A DNA stretch of 5,111 nucleotides, from positions 1 to 5,111 of the forward strand of contig JAFRWQ010000189.1 of the NCBI GenBank assembly GCA_017437925.1. The letters are read 5' to 3'. Numbering within the stretch: position 1 is the first letter of the stretch; each line of letters starts with the position of its first letter. A program made the translations under genes and the position numbers. Positions 1 to 5,111 of this stretch are shown in pieces. The notes beneath the pieces are model-generated. The model worked only from the letters and a program-made list of their open reading frames with translations. It ran no database searches and was not told the origin of the DNA. This DNA is from Bacillota bacterium (lineage in GTDB: Bacteria; Bacillota_A; Clostridia; Peptostreptococcales; Anaerovoracaceae).

Positions 1-1
1 C

Positions 2-1465
2 TGCGAGTCCAACTTCTCGGGCATAGGAGGCGGAGGCTTCATGCTCATAAGGTCCGGAAAGACCGGGGAATGCGTCTTCCTCGATTTCAGGGAAAAGGCC
101 CCCGCGGCAGCGTCCCCCGCCATGTACGAGGCTTCCGAAGACACTATAAACGTTGATATACACGAACGGAATATATACGGAGGAGCGTCGGTCGCCGTGC
201 CCGGCGAGGTGGACGGCCTGCTCTACGCCCTTGAAAACTACGGCACCATGAGCCCTTCGCAAGTCATTTCCCCCGCGGCAGAGCTGGCGAGAAAAGGCTT
301 CGCGGTATCGCCGGTCCTTGTCACCGACCTGGAGCGCCGTGAAAAGCATCTTAAAGAGCTTAAAGAAGGAGCCCGGGTCTACTTTAAGGACGGCAGGCTT
401 CCCAAGACCGGGGACATCATGACCAATCCGGACCTTGCCGATACCCTCGAGCTCATAGCGGAGGGCGGCCGGGACTCCTTCTACAAAGGCCCCATCGCAG
501 ATAAAATAGTTGAAGCCGTAAGAAAGACCGGAGGCATACTGACCCATGAGGATCTTGAAAACTATCACGTGAGGGTCCTCGAGCCGGTGCGGGGAAGCTA
601 CAGGGGCTGCGAGCTCATATCCTCCCCTCCCCCCTCTTCGGGCGGCACCCACGTGATCGAGATACTCAACGTGCTTGAGAACTTCGACGTCCCCTCCCTT
701 GAGGTCAACAGCGCCGGATACATACACCTGTTCAGCGAGGTCTTCAAACTCTGCTATTCCGACAGGGCAGCCTACATGGGCGATCCCAACTTCGTCAAAG
801 TACCCCTCAAGGGCCTTCTCTCAAAGGAATACGCGAGGACCCTGGCAGAAAAAGTGGACCTCAGCCGCTCGAGAAAACCCTGCGAGGGCGATCCCCTGCC
901 CTACGAGAGCAGCTCGACCACCCACTTCTCCATCGCGGACAGCGAAGGCAATATGGTCGCCGTGACCAAGACCGTCAACAATTACTTCGGATCCTGCCTT
1001 ATGCCCGAAGGCACCGGCTTCTTCCTCAACGACCAGATGGCGGACTTCGCCCTGGACCCCGCCTCTCCCAACGCGGTGCTGGGAGGAAAGATACCTTTGA
1101 GCAGCATGTCGCCCACCTTTATTCTTAAAGACGGCAGGCCCCTTGCGGTCACCGGAAGCCCCGGCTCGACCAGGATAATCTCCGCTGTGGTCCAGATCGC
1201 TTCAAAGCTCATAGACCACGGCATGGGCATGGAGGAGGCGGTCAATTCGCCCCGCTTCGGAGACGACACTTCAGACTGCATCATCTACGAGACCAGGATA
1301 CCGGAGGAGACCGCAGACGCCCTCAGAGCCATGGGGCACAGCATGAAGCCCTACGGGGAGTGGAACCGCATCATGGGATCGGCCAATTCCCTCAAATATC
1401 TTGAGGACGGTACCATCGAAGGAGCCGCGGACCCCAGAAGAGAAGGACTGGCCGTAAGCGTTTAG
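2..1465 (+). CDS. ggt: Gamma-glutamyltransferase (GGT), 5'-truncated by window edge
   Basis: This Ntn-hydrolase cleaves gamma-glutamyl bonds (glutathione and related compounds) and transfers the group to water or an amino acid. The reading frame is open to the left edge, and the residues before the first ATG (position 41) spell the family motif SGIGGGGFML, so that ATG is internal and roughly 50 N-terminal residues, including any signal peptide, are missing. Numbering from that Met: Arg17 in REKAPAAA is the substrate-carboxylate Arg. The self-cleavage site is SSS|TTHFS, with Thr293 (codon 917-919) as nucleophile and first residue of the small subunit. Asn313, Gln332, Asp335 and the pair Ser354-Ser355 in PLSSMSPT match substrate-binding positions of E. 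coli GGT. The oxyanion-hole motif reads GSPGS instead of the usual GSPGG. The segment between QMADF and PLSS is only about 15 residues, so the lid loop of E. coli GGT is absent. The family is certain; the physiological substrate is not. Confidence 0.95.
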   Translation, partial: CESNFSGIGGGGFMLIRSGKTGECVFLDFREKAPAAASPAMYEASEDTINVDIHERNIYGGASVAVPGEVDGLLYALENYGTMSPSQVISPAAELARKGFAVSPVLVTDLERREKHLKELKEGARVYFKDGRLPKTGDIMTNPDLADTLELIAEGGRDSFYKGPIADKIVEAVRKTGGILTHEDLENYHVRVLEPVRGSYRGCELISSPPPSSGGTHVIEILNVLENFDVPSLEVNSAGYIHLFSEVFKLCYSDRAAYMGDPNFVKVPLKGLLSKEYARTLAEKVDLSRSRKPCEGDPLPYESSSTTHFSIADSEGNMVAVTKTVNNYFGSCLMPEGTGFFLNDQMADFALDPASPNAVLGGKIPLSSMSPTFILKDGRPLAVTGSPGSTRIISAVVQIASKLIDHGMGMEEAVNSPRFGDDTSDCIIYETRIPEETADALRAMGHSMKPYGEWNRIMGSANSLKYLEDGTIEGAADPRREGLAVSV

Positions 1466-1568
1466 CGGACCCGCGGGATCCAAAAACCGGGGGCCGGGCT
1501 GAACGCCCCGCCCCGATAGCAATGCGTTATAAGTATCTCAGAATACGTTCAAAACAAGGAGGAAAGCA
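1466..1568 (+). other. Spacer between ggt and the cupin gene, with G/C-rich weak hairpin
   Basis: This 103-base gap contains GGGGC (1490-1494) that can pair with GCCCC (1505-1509), a five-base-pair stem with a 10-base loop and no following T run. It is therefore not called a terminator. An AT-richer patch around 1525-1550 could hold a promoter for the cupin, but I see no convincing -35/-10 pair. Near the right end lies a strong Shine-Dalgarno AAGGAGG at 1556-1562. Read-through from ggt into the cupin is possible. Confidence 0.4.
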
Positions 1569-1925
1569 ATGTTCTTACCAGGCAGCGAAATGAAAAGAGA
1601 GCCCAAAGTCGAACTGAGGGGCGGCAAAGGCACCCTCACCTTCACCCACATAGTTCCGCCCGAACTGCTCCACAGGGCAGGTACCCAGCTGGGCATCATG
1701 ACCATACCCCCGGGGTGTTCCATAGGCGTCCATGCCCACACCGATAATTTTGAGACCTACTACATCATCAAAGGCACCGGAAGGGTCACCGACGGAGGAG
1801 AAGAGCGCATACTGACCGAGGGAGAGGCCGAGATGGCCGACTGCGGCAACACCCACTCCATCGAGAACATAGGCGACTGCGATCTGGAGCTGCTGGCTGT
1901 GATACTCAACGTTTTCGATAAATAA
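1569..1925 (+). CDS. Small single-domain cupin (cupin_2-type) protein
   Basis: The 118-residue protein is a stand-alone beta-barrel cupin. Cupin motif 1 is clear: His55-Ala-His57, four residues, Glu62, six residues, Gly69. Motif 2 is recognisable as Gly85 to His96 to Asn100, with Asp91 where the consensus has Pro. His55, His57, Glu62 and His96 would make the usual 3-His/1-Glu metal site, so metal binding is likely. There is no signal peptide or membrane segment, so it should be cytoplasmic. The start is fixed by AAGGAGG six bases upstream. Such small cupins include isomerases, dioxygenases, sugar-binding and sensor proteins, and sequence alone does not tell which. It follows ggt in the same direction after about 100 bases and is followed by a strong terminator, so it ends a transcription unit. 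A link to gamma-glutamyl metabolism is only suggested by position. Confidence 0.9.
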   Translation: MFLPGSEMKREPKVELRGGKGTLTFTHIVPPELLHRAGTQLGIMTIPPGCSIGVHAHTDNFETYYIIKGTGRVTDGGEERILTEGEAEMADCGNTHSIENIGDCDLELLAVILNVFDK

Positions 1926-1950
1926 ACGAAAAGCGCTGCATTAGGACTGC

Positions 1951-1985
1951 AAAGACTGCCCCCGGACCGCGAGGGCAGTCTTTTT
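1951..1985 (+). terminator. Rho-independent terminator of the cupin transcript
   Basis: A perfect 11-base-pair stem, AAAGACTGCCC (1951-1961) with GGGCAGTCTTT (1973-1983), encloses an 11-base loop. The T run 1981-1985 follows the G/C part directly. It starts 25 bases after the cupin stop codon, the expected place. On the opposite strand only three T residues follow, so it should work mainly for plus-strand transcripts. Confidence 0.9.
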
Positions 1986-1989
1986 ATGC

Positions 1990-2022
1990 AAAAACAGCGG
2001 CGCCGCTGAGGACGCCGCTTTT
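1990..2022 (-). terminator. Terminator of the minus-strand operon (possibly bidirectional)
   Basis: AGCGGCG (1996-2002) pairs with CGCCGCT (2013-2019). Read on the minus strand the stem is followed by one G and then five T (complement of A 1990-1994), placing a terminator about 37 bases after the asd stop codon. On the plus strand the same stem is followed by TTTT (2019-2022), so it could also back up the cupin terminator. The left arm also belongs to a perfect 12-base palindrome (1996-2007) that could compete in folding. Confidence 0.75.
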
Positions 2023-2058
2023 ATAATGCTCAGTTATCCCCGGCAGGGGCGTTTTTCA

Positions 2059-3075
2059 TCAGATGAGCTCCATTTCGATCATTTTCTCCGCGATCTGGAC
2101 GGCGTTTACCGCGGCGCCCTTCCTTATCTGGTCGCCGCAGCACCAGAAGGTGAGGCCGTTGCCGTCGGAAGAGATGTCTTCCCTGATGCGGCCCACGCAA
2201 ATGAGATCCTGGTCGGAGCAGTAGGCGGGCATGGGGTAGACGTTGTTCGCGATGTCGTCGGCCACCATGACTCCCGGGGCCTCAGAGAGCAGCTCTCTCG
2301 CCTTATCGGGAGTGATGGGCCTTTCGGTCTCTATGGTTATGGACTCGGAGTGGCACCTGATGACCGGCACTCTGACGCTGGTGCAGTTGAGCTTGAGGTC
2401 GGGGCACGAGAGTATCTTTCTGCTCTCCCTGCACATCTTCATTTCCTCGAAGGTGTAGGCGTTGTCCTCGAAGTAGTCTATGTGGGGTATGAGGTTGAAG
2501 GCGATCTGATGGGCGAAGGCTTTGGGAGCTATGGGTTCGCCGTTCAGGACCTGCGGAGTCTGCTCCTTAAGCTCGGAAATGCCCGAAAGCCCCACTCCCG
2601 ACACCGCCTGGTAGGTGGAGACTATGATCCTCTTAATTCCCGCGAAATCGTGTATGGGCTTTAAGGGGACCAGGGCGATGATGGTGGTGCAGTTGGGATT
2701 GGCGATGATGCCGTGATGGTTCCTCAACGCTTCGGGGTTGACCTCGGGGACCACCAGGGGAGTGTTCTCGTCCATCCTCCAGGCGGAGGAATTGTCTATG
2801 ACTATGCAGCCCCGCTTCACGGCCTCCGGCGCCAGCACCCTGCTCACGTCCTCGCCCACTCCGAAGAAGGCGATGTCCACGCCCTCGAAGGCTTCGTCTC
2901 GCGAGAGCTCCACGGCGATCTCCTCACCCTTGAAATTTATGGTCTTGCCGACGTTCTGCTCTATGTCGAAGAGCCTCAGCCTTTCCAGGGGCAGTTCCCT
3001 CTCTCCGAGGGCCTTTACAAGTTCTCTGCCGACGGCGCCCATGACGCCGACTATGGCGACAGTGTATTTTTTCAT
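2059..3075 (-). CDS. asd: Aspartate-semialdehyde dehydrogenase
   Basis: This cytoplasmic enzyme reduces L-4-aspartyl phosphate with NADPH to L-aspartate 4-semialdehyde, the branch point to lysine/diaminopimelate, threonine and methionine. The 338-residue length fits the short bacterial type (as in Streptococcus) rather than the longer E. coli type. The N-terminal nucleotide-binding loop is GVMGAVG (residues 10-16), where most relatives read GATGAVG. Arg100 in DNSSAWRM, the catalytic Cys129 in NPNCTT, Gln156 in STYQAVSG, Arg235 and the catalytic His242 in RVPVIRCHSE are all present, so it should be active. Near the C terminus DQIRKGAA (315-322) has Gln where Asn is common. It carries ten cysteines in total, including the pair Cys312-Cys313. 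AAAGGAG lies seven bases before the ATG, just after the upstream gene's stop (15-base gap), so it is the last gene of the minus-strand operon. Confidence 0.95.
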   Translation of the reverse strand: MKKYTVAIVGVMGAVGRELVKALGERELPLERLRLFDIEQNVGKTINFKGEEIAVELSRDEAFEGVDIAFFGVGEDVSRVLAPEAVKRGCIVIDNSSAWRMDENTPLVVPEVNPEALRNHHGIIANPNCTTIIALVPLKPIHDFAGIKRIIVSTYQAVSGVGLSGISELKEQTPQVLNGEPIAPKAFAHQIAFNLIPHIDYFEDNAYTFEEMKMCRESRKILSCPDLKLNCTSVRVPVIRCHSESITIETERPITPDKARELLSEAPGVMVADDIANNVYPMPAYCSDQDLICVGRIREDISSDGNGLTFWCCGDQIRKGAAVNAVQIAEKMIEMELI

Positions 3076-3090
3076 AGCCGAACTCCTTTC

Positions 3091-4005
3091 CTAAACGGGA
3101 CCCACGCAGTAGATCGGGTCGCCCTCCTCAACGGGAAGCGATGATATCACGTACATGATCTTGCCGTCTATGGGGCAGAAGCACTCCTCGAGCACATTGC
3201 CGAAGAAATCGCGTATCTCGCCCACCTTCTGGCCTTCCTTCACAGCTTCTTCGGGCACCGCCGAGGGATACCAGCAGCCGCTGACGGAGGCGTTGACGCC
3301 GGTCATCCTTTCCATCCAGACCGTATCGCAGAGCTTTTCCGGCTCGCCCTCTATCACTTTGTAGAGCTTAAGGACGTTGCGCACGCCCCTGAGGTAGAGC
3401 TCCACCTCCTCCTCGCTCCAGAGGCCCCTACCTCCTATCTCGGAGAGGAAGCCGGGAACGCCCAGCAGAGCGGCGGAGCCTATGGTGCCGCCGGTCCCCC
3501 AGGAGCCTATGACGAAGGGAACGCCGAAGATCTCGGCTGCCCTGCGGCTCTCCTCCGCGTCCTCGGGAGTCCCCACCATCGGTATCAGCACGAAGGGGGT
3601 CAGCCACTCATGGATGTCGCCGCCGTGAAGATCCATATAGAAATCGGCCTGAGCCATGAGCTCGTTTCTCACAAAGAAGGCGATACGCTCGCTGACCGTA
3701 CCCAGGGCCTTGCCCGGATAAACTCTGTTCAGGTTCTTGCCGTCCAGAGGGCCGACGTACTGGGTCCTGGCCATGAAGGCGGGCATGTTGACCGGATGGA
3801 CCACTATGACCTTGCCGCAGACCTTGGCGGGGTCCAGCTCCCTCGCTATGCGCATGGCGGTCTCGGCGCCGGGATACTCTCCCCCGTGGGTGCCTCCGGT
3901 GATGACTATGGTCTTGCCTTCCTTCGCTCCGTTCACCATGGTAAAGGGCATCTTTACCGGGGTCCCGGGAACTTCGAAGAAGCTTGTGATCTTTTCGCCG
4001 GGCAT
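3091..4005 (-). CDS. AstE/AspA-family zinc deacylase (succinylglutamate desuccinylase/aspartoacylase-like)
   Basis: This zinc-dependent carboxypeptidase-fold hydrolase probably removes an acyl group from an N-acylated amino acid, or acts on a related small amide. Numbering from the ATG at 4005 (304 residues): zinc ligands His40 and Glu43 lie in GGTHGGEYPG, and the third ligand His127 in DLHGGD. Asn93-Arg94 in KNLNRVYPG match the substrate-binding NxR region, and Glu189 in LSEIGG is the likely general base. Residues from about 230 form the C-terminal beta domain. The start is uncertain. The ATG at 4005 has no Shine-Dalgarno and begins about 12 residues late compared with what I recall of relatives, yet upstream in frame I find only ATA (4053) and ACG (4041) as near-start codons. 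Coding sequence clearly runs back to about 4041. The gene directly follows the creatininase-like gene and precedes asd. The exact substrate cannot be told from sequence. Confidence 0.85.
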   Translation of the reverse strand: MPGEKITSFFEVPGTPVKMPFTMVNGAKEGKTIVITGGTHGGEYPGAETAMRIARELDPAKVCGKVIVVHPVNMPAFMARTQYVGPLDGKNLNRVYPGKALGTVSERIAFFVRNELMAQADFYMDLHGGDIHEWLTPFVLIPMVGTPEDAEESRRAAEIFGVPFVIGSWGTGGTIGSAALLGVPGFLSEIGGRGLWSEEEVELYLRGVRNVLKLYKVIEGEPEKLCDTVWMERMTGVNASVSGCWYPSAVPEEAVKEGQKVGEIRDFFGNVLEECFCPIDGKIMYVISSLPVEEGDPIYCVGPV

Positions 4006-4045
4006 GGCGGTGAAGCCGCCGGCTTTAAGTTCGTTTGCCGTTTTA

Positions 4046-4051
4046 TCCTTT
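4046..4051 (-). promoter_or_regulatory. Possible Shine-Dalgarno AAAGGA for the AstE/AspA-like gene
   Basis: On the minus strand AAAGGA overlaps the TAA stop of the creatininase-like gene. It is the only purine-rich ribosome-binding candidate ahead of the deacylase. Four bases downstream is an in-frame ACG (4041-4039), where a start would give an N terminus of the expected length. This spacing is shorter than the 5-7 bases seen at the other genes here, so the assignment is tentative. Confidence 0.4.
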
Positions 4052-4775
4052 ATTCCGTGAAATATTTGCCCTGTTGTACGAGGATGATGCGCTCGGCTAT
4101 CTTCGAGCCAACCAGCTCGACTATGCTGTCGCCCTTCTCCTTCGAGGCCTTTGTGGCGTCCCCGCTTATGGCGTTCTCGTAAAGGACCCTCCCCCTCTCC
4201 GGATATCTGACCGGGAAGAGAGGCTTCTTCCAATTCACGCAGGCCTTGTCCATCCGGACGAATTCCTCGCAGTAGGACATGGCGACGGAGGTCTCGTCCT
4301 CCCCCGCGTGGCCCTGGCCCTCGCATATCGTCAGGATCTCCTTTGAGAAATCCAGCCACCAGCTGATGTTGAGGACCACGGCGCCGGCGTAGTTGACCAG
4401 CTTTTCCGCGGCCAGGTTGATGGCGGTATTGTTGCCGCCGTGGCCGTTCATGAAGATCACGTTCTTCGCCCCGTTGTCGACGAAGCTCTTGGCCGCGTAG
4501 TAGAGGTACTCGGCCAGGACATCGGAAGGGACGGTGGCGGTGCCGGGATAGACGCTGAGATCGTAGCAAACGCCGTAGGGAACGGCGGGAGCGGTCCAGA
4601 TCCTGTCTCCTATCAGTTCTTCCACTTTTCCTATGATCACATCGGGGCAGAAGATATCGGTGCCCAGAGGGCAGTGGTGACCGTGGGCTTCGACGGCTCC
4701 GACGGGGATGATCACGGTATCGACGGTTTCGGCGGACAGTTTGAAATCGTCGGAAGTCATGTTTTCTATGTACAT
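4050..4775 (-). CDS. Creatininase-superfamily metal-dependent amidohydrolase
   Basis: The 241-residue protein has the full length and all motifs of the creatininase/ArfB/MftE superfamily, binuclear metal enzymes that hydrolyse cyclic or linear amides. The first metal motif is VEAHGHHCPLGTD with Glu29, His31 and Asp40. The second is NGHGGN with His112. The third is GHAGEDETS with His156, Glu159 and Glu161. True Pseudomonas creatininase has GHYEN at the second motif, its Glu being a metal ligand. Here that position is Gly, as in formamide hydrolase ArfB and the peptidase MftE, so creatinine is an unlikely substrate. No signal peptide is visible. The start is secure: AAGGAGG (4781-4787 on the minus strand) sits five bases before the ATG, and the upstream gene ends 18 bases away. 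It is followed tightly by the AstE/AspA-like gene, which suggests co-transcription and perhaps consecutive steps on an amide or acyl-amino-acid substrate. Confidence 0.9.
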   Translation of the reverse strand: MYIENMTSDDFKLSAETVDTVIIPVGAVEAHGHHCPLGTDIFCPDVIIGKVEELIGDRIWTAPAVPYGVCYDLSVYPGTATVPSDVLAEYLYYAAKSFVDNGAKNVIFMNGHGGNNTAINLAAEKLVNYAGAVVLNISWWLDFSKEILTICEGQGHAGEDETSVAMSYCEEFVRMDKACVNWKKPLFPVRYPERGRVLYENAISGDATKASKEKGDSIVELVGSKIAERIILVQQGKYFTE

Positions 4776-4793
4776 TTGAACCTCCTTGCGGGA

Positions 4794-5111
4794 TCAGAGC
4801 TTTTCGCAGAATTCCTTAAGGCTTTCGACCACGTCGATGAACCTGTTCCGCTGCCTTACGAACCTGGTCTGAGCGGCCAGATAGTACTCGGGGGTCGTAT
4901 TAGCGGGGGTGAGGCCTCTTGCGACGTTCATGCCGGGGAAGAGCCCGCAGTCGACGGCGGGATCCTGGCTGTAGGCACTTTCGGCGGTATATACCAGCCT
5001 GGTGAGGGGGCCTCCGATCTTCATGATGAGATCGTCGCAGGCGTCCTTCGTGCCAAGTTTGCCTTCGACCTTTACCAGTTCTTCTCGCAGCCCTGCTAAG
5101 GGAGCATAGAC
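4794..5111 (-). CDS. C-terminal part of an unidentified protein, possibly M28-type peptidase; truncated by window edge
   Basis: The frame is open from the right edge to a TGA at 4794-4796, giving 105 visible residues. An ATG at 5024 lies inside the frame but has no Shine-Dalgarno, and the coding-like sequence continues upstream of it, so the true start lies beyond the window. The visible part is soluble and probably mostly helical. It includes LTRLVYTAESAYSQDPAV and a charged end, with TRFVRQRNRFIDVVESLKEF leading to the stop. The DPAV…LPG-like stretch followed by a helix with R(F/L)VRxRNR resembles, from memory, the C-terminal region of some M28-family peptidases with a transferrin-receptor-like dimerisation domain. 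No catalytic or metal-binding residue is visible, so this is only a suggestion. Its stop lies 18 bases from the creatininase-like start, so it belongs to the same operon. Confidence 0.7.
   Translation of the reverse strand, partial: VYAPLAGLREELVKVEGKLGTKDACDDLIMKIGGPLTRLVYTAESAYSQDPAVDCGLFPGMNVARGLTPANTTPEYYLAAQTRFVRQRNRFIDVVESLKEFCEKL

Noticed and set aside
1488..1515. G/C-rich hairpin after ggt as a terminator
   Set aside because: Only five base pairs can form and no T tract follows, so termination here is not supported.
982..1522. Two minus-strand open frames of 83-100 residues within and after ggt
   Set aside because: They overlap the conserved small subunit of gamma-glutamyltransferase and have no supporting signal.
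2026..2664. Plus-strand 212-residue open frame opposite asd
   Set aside because: It lies antisense to the conserved asd coding sequence and mirrors its codons, without a Shine-Dalgarno or known motifs.
4006..4569. Minus-strand open frame continuing upstream from the AstE/AspA-like gene to an ATG at 4569, which would make a 492-residue protein
   Set aside because: The extra N-terminal part is Arg-rich, has no family resemblance and lies in a different frame of the well-supported creatininase-like gene. It is a GC-driven shadow and not a fusion.
4440..5099. Plus-strand 219-residue open frame opposite the minus-strand operon
   Set aside because: It is antisense to the creatininase-like gene and the truncated upstream gene, both with better codon pattern, motifs and ribosome-binding sites. 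No recognisable domain is seen.
1..5111. CRISPR arrays, insertion-sequence ends, tRNA genes and long repeats
   Set aside because: Reading both strands shows no regularly spaced repeats, no terminal inverted repeats beside a transposase gene and no cloverleaf-like sequence.

Overview
The window is a GC-rich stretch (roughly 58-60 % by eye) of bacterial chromosome, densely coding, with good Shine-Dalgarno sites ahead of most genes. Frequent ATA (Ile) and AGG/AGA (Arg) codons, many cysteines in the cytoplasmic enzymes, and a gene set centred on amino acids and peptides would fit an anaerobic amino-acid fermenter such as a member of Synergistota. A clostridial or other anaerobe is not excluded. 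This placement is inference from gene content and composition; no taxonomic marker gene is present.

Layout. Positions 1-1925 are read on the plus strand. They hold a gamma-glutamyltransferase that is cut off by the left window edge, then a small single-domain cupin. Two hairpin terminators lie back to back at about 1951-2022, where the two transcription directions converge. From 2059 to the right edge everything is read on the minus strand. In transcription order this is: the C-terminal end of a gene cut by the right edge (5111 to 4794, perhaps an M28-type peptidase), a creatininase-superfamily metal amidohydrolase (4775 to 4050), an AstE/AspA-type zinc deacylase (about 4005 to 3091), and aspartate-semialdehyde dehydrogenase (3075 to 2059). 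Gaps between these genes are about 15-45 bases, so they look like one operon whose promoter lies outside the window.

How they may work together. Four or five of the six genes act on amide, acyl or gamma-glutamyl bonds of amino-acid derivatives: gamma-glutamyltransferase, creatininase-like, aspartoacylase-like and possibly M28 peptidase. A plausible reading is a salvage or catabolic locus for conjugated amino acids and small peptides. The biosynthetic enzyme Asd closes the minus-strand operon, which is less expected in such a setting. I see no CRISPR array, mobile element, tRNA or rRNA, and no strong evidence of an undescribed system. The points most worth checking are the missing conventional start codon of the AstE/AspA-like gene, the lid-less gamma-glutamyltransferase with a changed oxyanion-hole residue, and the hydrolase-plus-Asd gene neighbourhood.
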